From the NCBI RefSeq assembly GCF_964048965.1, contig NZ_OZ040189.1, forward strand, positions 1,178,001 to 1,242,000: a stretch of 64,000 bases of DNA, written 5' to 3'. This DNA is from Tenacibaculum sp. 190130A14a. GTDB lineage: Bacteria; Bacteroidota; Bacteroidia; Flavobacteriales; Flavobacteriaceae. The notes beneath the pieces are model-generated. The model saw only the letters and a list, made by a program, of their open reading frames with translations, was not told the origin of the DNA and made no database searches. A program made the translations under genes and the position numbers. This document shows positions 18,962 to 27,351 of this stretch, one piece after another (positions within the stretch are counted from its first letter, which is position 1; every line of letters starts with the position of its first letter).

Positions 18962-19016
18962 GGTGTTCATTTTTAGACTATGCTTCAAAATAGTACACTT
19001 AATTTAAAGATATACT

Positions 19017-19042
19017 TATCAATATAGTGTATAATTTTGATA
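19017..19042. repeat. 26-bp imperfect inverted repeat upstream of the serine recombinase
   Basis: Arms TATCAA (19017-19022) and TTGATA (19037-19042) are perfect inverses; in all 9 of 13 positions agree across the centre at 19029/19030. A 26-bp imperfect dyad is the usual size of a crossover site for Hin/Pin-type serine recombinases. It overlaps the -33 box of the recombinase gene, so an operator for autoregulation is equally possible. Confidence 0.4.
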
Positions 19043-19066
19043 CCCTAAAAATATACATTATATTTA
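19036..19066 (+). promoter_or_regulatory. Bacteroidota-type promoter of the serine recombinase gene
   Basis: TTTG at 19036-19039 is followed after 19 bases by TATATTTA at 19059-19066, matching the Bacteroidota pattern TTTG-N19-21-TAnnTTTG except for the last base. The start codon is 20 bases downstream. This is the only credible promoter seen in the 123-nt gap after the island operon. Confidence 0.6.
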
Positions 19067-19085
19067 CTTTATAACATTTTAGATT

Positions 19086-19679
19086 ATGAAGGTAAAGTAT
19101 ATTAGAGTTTCAACATTAGACCAAAATACGGAAAGACAGCAAACAAATTCAAATAAGTTTCAAACAGTTTATATAGATAAAATAAGTGGAGCTATTCCAT
19201 TCTTTGAAAGGCCACAAGGGAAAAAGTTAACTAACGATATAAATAATAATAAAGTTGAAGAAGTTCATGTATCTTCAATCGACCGTTTAGGAAGGAACAT
19301 TCTTGATATATTAACCGTTTCAGAATTTTTAAATACAAATAATGTCAATTTGTATGTTGAAAATATAGGTATGTATTCAATGATTGATGGTAAACCAAAT
19401 ACCATTTTCAAGATGATTATTAGCGTATTAGGGAATGTAGCTGAGATGGAAAGAACAAATATGCTCGAGCGCCAACGCCAAGGCATTGAGATTGCTAAGG
19501 CTAAAGGGAAGTACACAGGTCGTCTTTACGGAACCGCTATGAGCGATGCCGATTTTTTAAAAAAATACAAAAAAGTAAAACAAGAACTTGAAAATGGCGA
19601 GTCACTTAGAAGAGCAGCTAAATTGGGAGACTGTTCATTAGGTACTGCTCAAAAAGTAAAACGATTAATAAGCGCTTAG
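19086..19679 (+). CDS. Small serine recombinase (resolvase/invertase family)
   Basis: The 197-aa protein is of Hin/Pin length. The N-terminal catalytic domain has the nucleophile S9 in YIRVSTLDQN, R7 beside it, and the conserved SIDRLGRN near residue 60. The long connecting helix contains EMERTNMLERQRQGIEIAKA, and the C-terminal 45 residues form a helix-turn-helix (GESLRRAAKLGDCSLGTAQ). Such enzymes resolve cointegrates or invert DNA. It has its own promoter, is convergent with the TIGR02757 gene (12-nt gap) and lies at the island edge, so a role in island maintenance or local inversion is likely. The large-serine-integrase C-terminal domains are absent. Confidence 0.93.
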   Translation: MKVKYIRVSTLDQNTERQQTNSNKFQTVYIDKISGAIPFFERPQGKKLTNDINNNKVEEVHVSSIDRLGRNILDILTVSEFLNTNNVNLYVENIGMYSMIDGKPNTIFKMIISVLGNVAEMERTNMLERQRQGIEIAKAKGKYTGRLYGTAMSDADFLKKYKKVKQELENGESLRRAAKLGDCSLGTAQKVKRLISA

Positions 19680-19691
19680 TTATATTTTTAA

Positions 19692-20462
19692 TTAAAACTT
19701 CTCGAAAATTCCTAAACCAAATAAAGCAAAATCATATTTTACAGGGTCTTTATAATCTAATTTTCGTAAAGCGGTGTCTAATTCTAATAAAGCCCTAGAA
19801 TCATTTTGTTTTCTTGTTAAAAGTCCAAGTTTACGTGCCACATTTCCAGAATGTACATCCAAAGGACAAGATAAAACAGAAGGAGATATATTTTTCCAAA
19901 TTCCAAAATCTACTCCAGTATTATCGTTCCTTATCATCCACCTAAGCCACATATTTATTTTTTTTGCCGCTGAGCCTTTGTTTGGGTCAGAAACATGTTT
20001 GGTTGTTCTACTTGGATGATTTATTTCAAAAAATATCTTTTTAAAGTTGTGAATTGCTGGCTGAAGAGAATTTTCTGTAGCATATTTTTGAAAAATAGAC
20101 TCTAATCCTCCATGATTTTTATATATATGCTTTAGAGCTTTTATGAAATAAATAAAATCAATCGAATTAAAAGTTCGATGAACAAAGCCTTCTAATTGTT
20201 CAAGGTTATGTTCTTTATGATTCATTACAAAGTCATGAGGTGAGTTGCCCATTAAATCAATCATGCGATTTGCATTCTTAATTATCATCTTACGGTTTCC
20301 CCAAGCTATTGTTGCGGCTAGAAAACCAGCAATTTCAATATCTTCCTTTAAAGAAAACTTATGAGGAATTGATATAGGGTCATCATCAATAAAATTAGGT
20401 GTATTAAACTCAATTACTTTAGAATCAAGAAATTCTTTTAATTCATTAAAATTTAAAATCAT
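19692..20462 (-). CDS. TIGR02757 (DUF2400) family protein, complete copy
   Basis: The 256-aa protein is full length for this family. The N-terminal part contains EIAGFLAATIAWGNRKMI. The C-terminal part has CPLDVHSGNVARKLGLL with D202, which resembles the catalytic helix of HhH-GPD DNA glycosylases; DNA-repair activity is suggested by that likeness and is not established. It is roughly two-thirds identical to the truncated copy at 21491-22030, so it is a diverged homologue and not a recent duplicate. It follows the zinc-peptidase gene by 28 bases on the same strand. I infer that it came with the island and replaces the interrupted resident gene. Confidence 0.9.
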   Translation of the reverse strand: MILNFNELKEFLDSKVIEFNTPNFIDDDPISIPHKFSLKEDIEIAGFLAATIAWGNRKMIIKNANRMIDLMGNSPHDFVMNHKEHNLEQLEGFVHRTFNSIDFIYFIKALKHIYKNHGGLESIFQKYATENSLQPAIHNFKKIFFEINHPSRTTKHVSDPNKGSAAKKINMWLRWMIRNDNTGVDFGIWKNISPSVLSCPLDVHSGNVARKLGLLTRKQNDSRALLELDTALRKLDYKDPVKYDFALFGLGIFEKF

Positions 20463-20490
20463 GGTGTAATAAACTATTATTAGTTTTTAA

Positions 20491-21480
20491 CTATTGTTTA
20501 GCATTTAGGTTCCATTTGTATACTGCTAAATCTTTGTTACCTATTCTTAGATTATTAAATTTATCAACGTAATCCAAAACACCTTCTATGTTTTCTTTCA
20601 GCAAATTTTTAAATGTTTCAACGGTATGTGAGTCAAGATATTTTTTTTCAAACTCTTCTGAAATTTCAACTGCTCTAAATAAAATTTCTCTATGGTCGAC
20701 TTGAAATTCTTTTCCTGTAGCTAGAAGACTTTGATTTGCATAGTGACATATTGTTAAAGAAACTAAAGTTAATCTAATTGTTGGATGTGGATGTGAGTTT
20801 TTTGAATAATAAATTTCTTCAACGTTTCCAAAAGATAAAATATAAAGAATTATTGGAATTATAATTAAGATTAGAAATCCTTCTGTTATTGGCTTATCTA
20901 AGACAAAGAATTTTTCAGCATACTGTAAAATATGAGTACTAACGCATAATGCACTATACTCATCTGCATCTAACTCTAAAAGATGTTTAAGTTCATTGAA
21001 TTCTTCTTCAGCAGTAGCTTCCTCTTCTAAATTACTAGCTACAAAATCAGACTTCTGAATTAAATGAGCTAATTCATGGTAGAATGTAAAATGTAATGAT
21101 GCTTGATACATCAGTTCAGACAAGTCTGTATCTATAAATCTTCGAATAATTTTAAAGAATCTTATTTCACCATCATTAATACTAGTATTTTCTCTAAAAC
21201 TCTCATACAACCACTTAATAGTACCTAAGTTAATGCTTATTAAGCCAATGTTATTCAAAAACCTTGCGCCAGCATTCTTATTTAAATATGGTCTGAAAAT
21301 TATATGTGAAGGCTCGATTCCATAATGATAATTTCTATGAAGTGTTTCTGAATAAAACTTTATAACATTTAATAATTCTTCGGATATTGGTGATTCTGTG
21401 AAATCAAAAATTTCATTCTCGGCTAATCCTGTGGATATAGAAATTTGTTTTACTACTTCTGAATAATCTTTTAACTCCAT
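20491..21480 (-). CDS. Membrane-associated zinc metallopeptidase of unknown family
   Basis: The 329-aa protein has a zincin motif HELAH at 135-139 and, 30 residues on, ELDADEYS (169-176), which can supply the third ligand (E169 or D173). A hydrophobic segment follows at about 197-215 (GFLILIIIPIILYILSF), then HPHPTIR near 230, a pattern reminiscent of M48-type peptidases. There is no signal peptide. It begins ten bases after the truncated TIGR02757 frame, so it is probably read through from that promoter. It lies between the interrupted and complete TIGR02757 copies and is therefore likely island cargo; a defence or regulatory role is speculation. Confidence 0.75.
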   Translation of the reverse strand: MELKDYSEVVKQISISTGLAENEIFDFTESPISEELLNVIKFYSETLHRNYHYGIEPSHIIFRPYLNKNAGARFLNNIGLISINLGTIKWLYESFRENTSINDGEIRFFKIIRRFIDTDLSELMYQASLHFTFYHELAHLIQKSDFVASNLEEEATAEEEFNELKHLLELDADEYSALCVSTHILQYAEKFFVLDKPITEGFLILIIIPIILYILSFGNVEEIYYSKNSHPHPTIRLTLVSLTICHYANQSLLATGKEFQVDHREILFRAVEISEEFEKKYLDSHTVETFKNLLKENIEGVLDYVDKFNNLRIGNKDLAVYKWNLNAKQ

Positions 21481-21490
21481 AAATGTAAAT

Positions 21491-22030
21491 TTAATAAAAT
21501 CTTGCTACATATATTACCTGTGTTAACATATTAATTCTTTTAGAAGCAGAACCTTTTAACGGGTCTGAAACGTGTTTTAAGGTTCTGTTTAGATGTGGTA
21601 TTTCAAAAAAAACTTTTTTAAAATTGTGAATAGCTATTTTATAATTGTTATCCTTTTTAGTGTGTAAAACACTTTCTAAACCATGATGATTTTTATAAAT
21701 GTTTTGTAAGGATCTAACAAAATACTTGAAATCTTCTGCATTAAATGTACGGTGTACAAAACTTTCAAAGTCTATAAGATCTTCTTCAGTATGATTGAGA
21801 ACAAAATCAAAAGGAGAATTCCCCATCAAATCCATCATTTTTTTAGCGTTGTTGATAATCATTTTTCGATTACCCCAAGCAATTGTAGCAGCTAAAAAAC
21901 CTGCAATTTCAATGTCTTCCTTTAAAGAAAATTGATGTGGTATTTGAATTGGATCACTTTCAATAAAATCAGGGCTATTATATGTAATGACTTTCTCGTC
22001 TAAAAACTCTTTAAGTTCTGTACTATTCAT
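21491..22030 (-). pseudogene. Truncated resident TIGR02757 gene
   Basis: Residues 1-168 align throughout with the complete copy at 19692-20462 (for example EIAGFLAATIAWGNRKMI in both). After INM, encoded at about 21527, the match ends and an unrelated 11-residue tail (LTQVIYVARFY) runs to a stop. The lost third includes the LDVH helix with the presumed catalytic Asp, so the product should be inactive. The gene begins one base after the CPBP peptidase stop, matching an ancestral operon. The break is best read as the right-hand junction of the inserted island; the missing 3' part is expected beyond the left end of the window. Confidence 0.8.
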
Positions 22031-22031
22031 T

Positions 22032-22569
22032 CTAAATTAAATCTGCTGCAAAGCTACCTAAAATAAAGAATGCATTATAACAAGCATGTAGTAAAATACT
22101 CCATCCTAAACCAAACTTTACTCTAATAAAGCCTAAATACCCTCCTAATATAATTTGTGGTAAGACAAGTATTGGAGCTAAGATTAACACATTCGTAGTT
22201 ATGGTAAAATTGGTTAAATGAATCAAACCAAAGATAAAAGCAAAGGCATAAAAAGCCACCTTAAATGTTTTTTTATCACGAAACAATGTAATAGGAGCTC
22301 TAAAAATCAATTCTTCTAGTAATGGTGCTACGATAACAGCAAAAATAAAAACAACAGTTTTAGACATTGTTTTCATCATTTCTTCCATAGCATGGTCCTC
22401 TAAATTAACCAAACCAGTATTTTCAATAAGAATAAAAAGTGGTGATAAAAGTGCTCCTGTAAGAATACTTATGATTAGAATGTTGAAAAATTTTTTTAAA
22501 CGATAAGCGGTATCTTGATTCTTATCTTTTTCTAAAATATGTAATTATTTCGCTAAAAGTTTCTTTCAT
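22032..22569 (-). pseudogene. CPBP (CAAX-like) intramembrane peptidase, apparent frameshift near the 5' end
   Basis: The main frame (from a TTG at 22412) has the CPBP motifs EELIFR, FGLIHL and HACYN, a membrane glutamate/histidine peptidase core. That frame stays open upstream to 22545, encoding a membrane helix (ILIISILTGALLSPLFIL), but has no ATG. In the next frame ATG at 22569 starts MKETFSEIITY and stops after 15 codons. One extra base in the run TATTTTAG near 22535-22541 would join them into a protein of about 178 aa. So either the gene is inactivated by a 1-nt insertion or the sequence has an error here. Translation from TTG would lack the first membrane helix. The gene sits directly upstream of the interrupted TIGR02757. 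Confidence 0.7.
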
Positions 22570-22572
22570 GAT

Positions 22573-22591
22573 TAATTAGATTTTCTAATTA
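22573..22591. repeat. Short AT-rich palindrome upstream of the CPBP gene
   Basis: TAATTAGA (22573-22580) and TCTAATTA (22584-22591) are perfect 8-bp inverse arms around TTT. It lies between the lolD stop and the CPBP start on the minus strand. No T-run follows, so an operator is more likely than a terminator, or chance in AT-rich DNA. Confidence 0.3.
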
Positions 22592-22617
22592 GTAGTAAGA
22601 AACAAGTGAATGTTACA

Positions 22618-23280
22618 TTATTCTACAATAATACCATCTTTCATAATTAAAGTTCTATCTGCCATAGCAGCTAAATCTTTGTTATGGGTTACTAAAACAA
22701 AGGTTTGTCCGAACTCATCGCGTAACTTAAAAAACAATTCATGTAAGTTTTTAGCTGAGGTAGAATCCAAGTTTCCAGAAGGTTCATCCGCAAAAATAAC
22801 AGAGGGACTGTTTATCAAAGCTCTTGCAACAGCAACCCGTTGTTGTTCTCCTCCAGAAAGTTGGTTTGGTTTATGGTTTTCTCTATGGGATAATCCTAAG
22901 AAGGAGAGTAATTCTTTGGCTTTTTTTTCAGTTTCATGTTTACTTTTGCCTCCAATATATGCTGGAATACAAACATTTTCTATGGCTGTAAATTCAGGTA
23001 ATAGTTGATGAAATTGAAAGATGAACCCAATGTGCTTGTTTCTAAATGAAGAGACTTCTTTGTCTTTTAGGTTTTTGATTGAGATATCATCTACGAACAA
23101 TTCATAATCCTGTTGTTTCAAAGGTTTGTCTAAAGTACCTAAAATTTGGAGTAAGGTAGTTTTACCTGCTCCAGAAGGCCCTACAATAGCAACAATTTCT
23201 CCTTTTTTAATATGTAGGTTTACTCCTTTTAAGATTTCAACTTCTCCGTAATGTTTGTGTATGTTTTTAGCAACAATCAT
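22618..23280 (-). CDS. lolD: LolD-like ABC transporter ATP-binding protein
   Basis: The 220-aa ATPase has Walker [10 protein letters not shown] at about 34-42, Q-loop region [12 protein letters not shown] near 90, signature [15 protein letters not shown] near 142, Walker [13 protein letters not shown] near 162 and the H-loop THNKDL near 197. The [16 protein letters not shown] stretch is typical of the LolD/MacB group, which powers release of outer-membrane lipoproteins or other substrates from the inner membrane. No permease gene is adjacent, as is common in Bacteroidota where lolCE lies elsewhere. It is followed by the CPBP gene on the same strand. Confidence 0.88.
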   Translation of the reverse strand: MIVAKNIHKHYGEVEILKGVNLHIKKGEIVAIVGPSGAGKTTLLQILGTLDKPLKQQDYELFVDDISIKNLKDKEVSSFRNKHIGFIFQFHQLLPEFTAIENVCIPAYIGGKSKHETEKKAKELLSFLGLSHRENHKPNQLSGGEQQRVAVARALINSPSVIFADEPSGNLDSTSAKNLHELFFKLRDEFGQTFVLVTHNKDLAAMADRTLIMKDGIIVE

Positions 23281-23305
23281 AAATTCCTTGTTCAGAAAAA
23301 CGAAT

Positions 23306-23348
23306 GTAAAAAAAGAAATCAGATAAACCTAGAAAGCTTACCTGATTT
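23306..23348 (-). terminator. Intrinsic terminator of the DUF5916 gene
   Basis: Arms AAATCAGATAA (23316-23326) and TTACCTGATTT (23338-23348) pair with one wobble; on the minus strand a T-run follows at 23308-23314. It ends transcription of the DUF5916 gene ahead of lolD. Confidence 0.7.
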
Positions 23349-23368
23349 CAGACTTTAAAAAAAATCCC

Positions 23369-25807
23369 CTAAAATATATTTTTAACATCGTTATAGTCTA
23401 TAAAGTATACCAACCGAACAGAAAAAGTATGCTGGTTTGGTTCGTCAAAAAGACTATCGAGATTATTGAAGAAATTTTGTGATGTATTGCTATTTGAACT
23501 GAAAATAGAGTTTCTGTAAAAAGCTATTAATTGACTACCAGGAGCAAATTGCCAGATATAATTTAAATCCAAATTCCAGCTATTAAAATTCATGTCATGA
23601 TCTCCAGTATAGCTCGTGCTTTCTAAAGCACCATTATTTTGGTTAAGTACATAGAATCCTTTGTATGGAACTTTACTCCAGTTGTGCCTAAATGAAAGTG
23701 ATAATGACGACTTAGTACTGAAACTGTATTTTCCGGTAAGTGTATTATTATATGTTGTCCAATCTCTTTGTCCGAAATATATCCCAGCATCATCTTCATT
23801 TACATAGCCATATTCATTACTCGACTTACGATAGTTGAATCCATATACCAATGAAAATTGATTATTGAAACGATATCTTGGACGAATACCAAAGCCATAA
23901 TTTCTTTGGTCAATACCACTTACGGCTTGCTTAAAAAAGGTATGCCAGAAATCATAATCTATAGCAAATTTCTTTCGGTAATCGGAAGACGCCCAGTGAT
24001 TAATATTAAGTCGCATAGGTCTTTCGAATTGAACTCCACTTAAAGACCCTTGTCTAGGTTCAAAAAAGTCTTTACTCTTAGAACTAAAGTTCAAATTACC
24101 ACCAAAACTAAAACGGTTTCTTGTGTTTGCCCAAAATGATAATCCAGAATTTGCACCAGTAAAAGTTCCTGAGTGATGTAGGAAGTTAAAGTTGTAATAC
24201 CAATTTACACCGTAATTGTTGAAGATCCCTTTAGGTTTTAATAGACGATATCCAGTAAAACCATAAATCCTTTGGGTATTATTTCTAAACAATATTCCCA
24301 TGTCATTAGGATTAAAGTCTTTGTTGTCAAATTGGTACCCGATTTCCCATCTCCAAGTACCAGCGTGTTTACCTATACTTGTATCAAAAGAATATCCTGT
24401 TGCATTTTCAGAAGGGTCATCCGAGATATTGGTCATTCTAAAACTTCCATCTATGTTATAAGTACTTTTTTTATTTTCAACATGCCATAGTAATCCGGTA
24501 GCATTGGCGTCTCTAAAATCACCAAATCGAGTTACATTGGTGTTAATTAAACTAACCGATGAATTTTGATTGAATTGCTGGTCTAATACCAAGATGTTGT
24601 AATTAGAAAAAGGGTTGGTGGTTTCTGTTCTTGTTTCTCCAGTTGCATTGTTTTTTATAGTAGCTTCTGTTTTATCGGTAATAGCATTAAAAAAACCTAT
24701 TCCTAAACCATTTTTGGTTCGTCCAGAAATTTTTACGGCATTAAGCATTTGTACTTTATCATCTGAATTGACTAGAGTTTCTGTGTCCTCATCTACATTA
24801 GGTGAATTAATAGGAGCTCCTCCAATTCTTCTCGAGTAAAAAAGTCTTCCTTTGTTAAATAGCTCAGTACCCTCTGTAAAGAATTGTCGTTGTTCAGAAA
24901 ACTGTTGTTCAAAAGGCCCTAAGTTGAGAACAACATTATCAAAACCTACTTGACTAAAATCAGGAATTAAAGTGGCGTCTAAGGTGAAGTTCTCAGTAAT
25001 ACCATATTTAACATCCATTCCTACACTCCAGTCAAAATCGGTTTCTCCATCAAAAGTTACTGTTGTAGCAGATGCATAAGGATAAAAAGATAAACGTGTA
25101 GGAGGTTTTATGTCTCTAAAGTTTTCTATTAAACCATCATATTGAGTCCAACTTCCTCTTGTATTATCAACATGATTCCAAGTATATCGTGCATTTATAT
25201 TTCTAACTTCTCTATGAAAGTTCATTCCCCAACTTTGTATTGGTTGATTGGCAAAACGTAATGCTCGGTATGGAATTTTCATTTCAACTGTCCAACCATC
25301 TTCAGTAATTTTATGAGCACTTTCCCAAACTGCATTCCAGTTCCAATCTTCTCTCCCTCCGTTTGAAACTTTAAAGTCAAATTGAACTCCTGAGGCGGTT
25401 ACAGCAAAAGCAAACGGATTTTGTCCATCATCATTTGGGTTAATTAATATCATGAAGAAATCAGCATTACCAACATTATCACGGTTTACAAACTCATTTG
25501 GTATTTTAGAAGGTTCTGGGTCTGCCATGTTAGCAGAAATATATATCGCATTATCATCGTAGGTGATTTTTACCTCAGATTTATGTGTGTCAACTTCAGC
25601 TTTTCCGTTATCTGGTCGCATCATTACAAAATTGTTGGCTGCAGGAGCTGTAGACCAAGAGGTGTCAGTCAAATTTCCATCTATAATGGGGGCTTCCGAA
25701 ATTCTAGTAGCATTGAGTTTTTTTCTGTTTTGATTAACTTCTTGAGCAAAAATATTCGCTGAAGTAAGCAACAGAGTTAGTAGTAGCGTATAAAAAGTTT
25801 TTAACAT
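23369..25807 (-). CDS. DUF5916 outer-membrane protein with CBM9-like N-terminal domain
   Basis: The 812-aa protein starts with a signal peptide (FYTLLLTLLLTSANIFAQ). Residues about 30-230 form a CBM9-like/DOMON-type beta sandwich (APIIDGNLTDTSW near 40, AIYISANMADPEPS near 92, GWTVEMKIPYRALRF near 170). The rest is rich in alternating aromatic strands and ends with an aromatic-rich strand, as in outer-membrane barrels. This layout is DUF5916, frequent in Bacteroidota and sometimes beside carbohydrate or peptide degradation genes. Substrate unknown. It has a terminator downstream and no operon partner. A frame start at ATG 25807 puts the signal peptide at residue 1. Confidence 0.85.
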   Translation of the reverse strand: MLKTFYTLLLTLLLTSANIFAQEVNQNRKKLNATRISEAPIIDGNLTDTSWSTAPAANNFVMMRPDNGKAEVDTHKSEVKITYDDNAIYISANMADPEPSKIPNEFVNRDNVGNADFFMILINPNDDGQNPFAFAVTASGVQFDFKVSNGGREDWNWNAVWESAHKITEDGWTVEMKIPYRALRFANQPIQSWGMNFHREVRNINARYTWNHVDNTRGSWTQYDGLIENFRDIKPPTRLSFYPYASATTVTFDGETDFDWSVGMDVKYGITENFTLDATLIPDFSQVGFDNVVLNLGPFEQQFSEQRQFFTEGTELFNKGRLFYSRRIGGAPINSPNVDEDTETLVNSDDKVQMLNAVKISGRTKNGLGIGFFNAITDKTEATIKNNATGETRTETTNPFSNYNILVLDQQFNQNSSVSLINTNVTRFGDFRDANATGLLWHVENKKSTYNIDGSFRMTNISDDPSENATGYSFDTSIGKHAGTWRWEIGYQFDNKDFNPNDMGILFRNNTQRIYGFTGYRLLKPKGIFNNYGVNWYYNFNFLHHSGTFTGANSGLSFWANTRNRFSFGGNLNFSSKSKDFFEPRQGSLSGVQFERPMRLNINHWASSDYRKKFAIDYDFWHTFFKQAVSGIDQRNYGFGIRPRYRFNNQFSLVYGFNYRKSSNEYGYVNEDDAGIYFGQRDWTTYNNTLTGKYSFSTKSSLSLSFRHNWSKVPYKGFYVLNQNNGALESTSYTGDHDMNFNSWNLDLNYIWQFAPGSQLIAFYRNSIFSSNSNTSQNFFNNLDSLFDEPNQHTFSVRLVYFIDYNDVKNIF

Positions 25808-26022
25808 GGTTGATTAAAGTGAGTTTTCGGTTTAGCTAAATTATTGTGGATTTATGCTAAGAAATCATAAATTGATGTTAATTACTGTAAAGACCTGTTA
25901 ATTTTTGAGCCGTTACATTTTAAATGTTAAAGAATTGTGAAAAGCAATTTTGATTTGATAATCAGTGTACAAGTTTACCTTAAATTAAAGTACAAATTAG
26001 CTGAATATATCATTTGAATTTG

Positions 26023-26030
26023 TATTTTTG
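26023..26030 (+). promoter_or_regulatory. -7 promoter element of sucC
   Basis: TATTTTTG matches the Bacteroidota -7 consensus TAnnTTTG and lies 26 bases before the sucC ATG. A TTTG occurs at 26013-26016, but the spacing is too short for a -33 box; TTAG at 25997-26000 is a weak candidate. Confidence 0.5.
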
Positions 26031-26056
26031 TTCGACTTTTAAAATTCATAACTGAA

Positions 26057-27253
26057 ATGAACTTACACGAATATCAAGGTAAAGAAATATTAAACAGTTT
26101 TGGCGTTCGTATTCAACGCGGAATTGTGGCAAGTACACCTGAAGAAGCTGTAGAGGCAGCAAAGAAATTAACTGAAGATACAGGTACAGGTTGGCATGTA
26201 ATTAAAGCACAAGTACACGCAGGTGGTCGTGGAAAAGGAGGTGGTGTTAAGTTAGCTAAAAACTTAGATGAGGTAAAAAGTATTTCTAATGATATTTTAG
26301 GAATGATGTTAATTACTCCTCAAACTTCTGCTGAAGGAAAGTTAGTAAATCAAATCTTAATCGCTGAAGATGTTTATTATCCTGGAGATAGCGAGCCTAA
26401 TGAATTTTATATGTCGGTTTTATTAAACCGTGCTACTGGTAGAAACATGATTATGTACTCTACTGAAGGAGGTATGGATATCGAAGCAGTTGCTGAAGAA
26501 ACTCCACACTTAATTTTTACAGAAGAAATCGATCCTGCTACAGGATTATTACCATTCCAAGCGCGTAAAGTTGCTTTTAACTTAGGTTTAAGCGGAGTTG
26601 CTTTTAAAGAAATGGTAAAATTCGTAACAGCATTGTATACAGCATATGTGAAGTCTGATTCTGCGTTATTCGAAATTAACCCAGTATTAAAAACTTCTGA
26701 TGATAAAATCATGGCAGTTGATGCTAAAGTAACTTTAGATGACAATGCTTTATTCCGTCACAAAGATTATGCAGCAATGCGTGATGAGCGTGAGGAGAAC
26801 CCAATTGAGGTTGAAGCTAGAGCTGCTGGATTAAACTATGTAGATTTAGATGGTAATGTTGGATGTATGGTAAACGGAGCTGGTTTAGCAATGGGTACTA
26901 TGGATTTAATTAAGCAAGCTGGAGGTGATCCTGCAAACTTCTTAGATGTTGGAGGTACTGCTGATGCTCAACGTGTTGAAACAGCATTCGGAATCATCTT
27001 AAAAGATCCTAACGTAAAAGCAATTTTAGTAAATATCTTTGGAGGAATCGTTCGTTGTGATCGTGTTGCTCAAGGTGTTGTAGATGCTTACAAGAATATG
27101 GGAGATAAAATTAATGTGCCTATTATTTGTCGTTTACAAGGAACAAATGCTAAAGAAGCAAAAGAATTAATAGATAACAGTGGAATGGAGATTATCTCTG
27201 CTACAGAGTTCCAAGAAGCTGCTGATAAAGTACAAGAAGTTTTAGGTGCTTAA
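26057..27253 (+). CDS. sucC: Succinyl-CoA synthetase (ADP-forming) beta subunit
   Basis: SucC binds succinate and the nucleotide and, with SucD, makes ATP from succinyl-CoA in the TCA cycle. The 398-aa protein has the ATP-grasp N-terminus (MNLHEYQGKEIL; KAQVHAGGRGKGGGVKLA near 53) and the C-terminal CoA-ligase domain with GNVGCMVNGAGLAMGTMD near 265 and NIFGGIVRCDRVAQGV near 325. Length and motifs are standard. sucD is not adjacent, which is usual in flavobacteria. Codons are strongly biased, as in highly expressed genes. It has its own -7 element upstream and a strong terminator downstream. Confidence 0.98.
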   Translation: MNLHEYQGKEILNSFGVRIQRGIVASTPEEAVEAAKKLTEDTGTGWHVIKAQVHAGGRGKGGGVKLAKNLDEVKSISNDILGMMLITPQTSAEGKLVNQILIAEDVYYPGDSEPNEFYMSVLLNRATGRNMIMYSTEGGMDIEAVAEETPHLIFTEEIDPATGLLPFQARKVAFNLGLSGVAFKEMVKFVTALYTAYVKSDSALFEINPVLKTSDDKIMAVDAKVTLDDNALFRHKDYAAMRDEREENPIEVEARAAGLNYVDLDGNVGCMVNGAGLAMGTMDLIKQAGGDPANFLDVGGTADAQRVETAFGIILKDPNVKAILVNIFGGIVRCDRVAQGVVDAYKNMGDKINVPIICRLQGTNAKEAKELIDNSGMEIISATEFQEAADKVQEVLGA

Positions 27254-27288
27254 AACTTTTTAATTAATTCTTAGTAGATATATTAAAG

Positions 27289-27315
27289 AACCTCGCTTTT
27301 TAAGCGAGGTTTTTA
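27289..27315 (+). terminator. Intrinsic terminator of sucC
   Basis: Perfect 10-bp stem AACCTCGCTT (27289-27298) and AAGCGAGGTT (27302-27311) with a TTT loop, followed by a T-run. GC-rich compared with its surroundings. Confidence 0.9.
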
Positions 27316-27351
27316 TTTGTTGATTTATATTGTTAAACTTAAATAAAGAAA

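Noticed and set aside
19086..19679. Serine recombinase as the integrase of the island
   Set aside because: It is a small Hin/Pin-length enzyme without the large C-terminal domain of serine integrases; the true integrase may lie left of the window.
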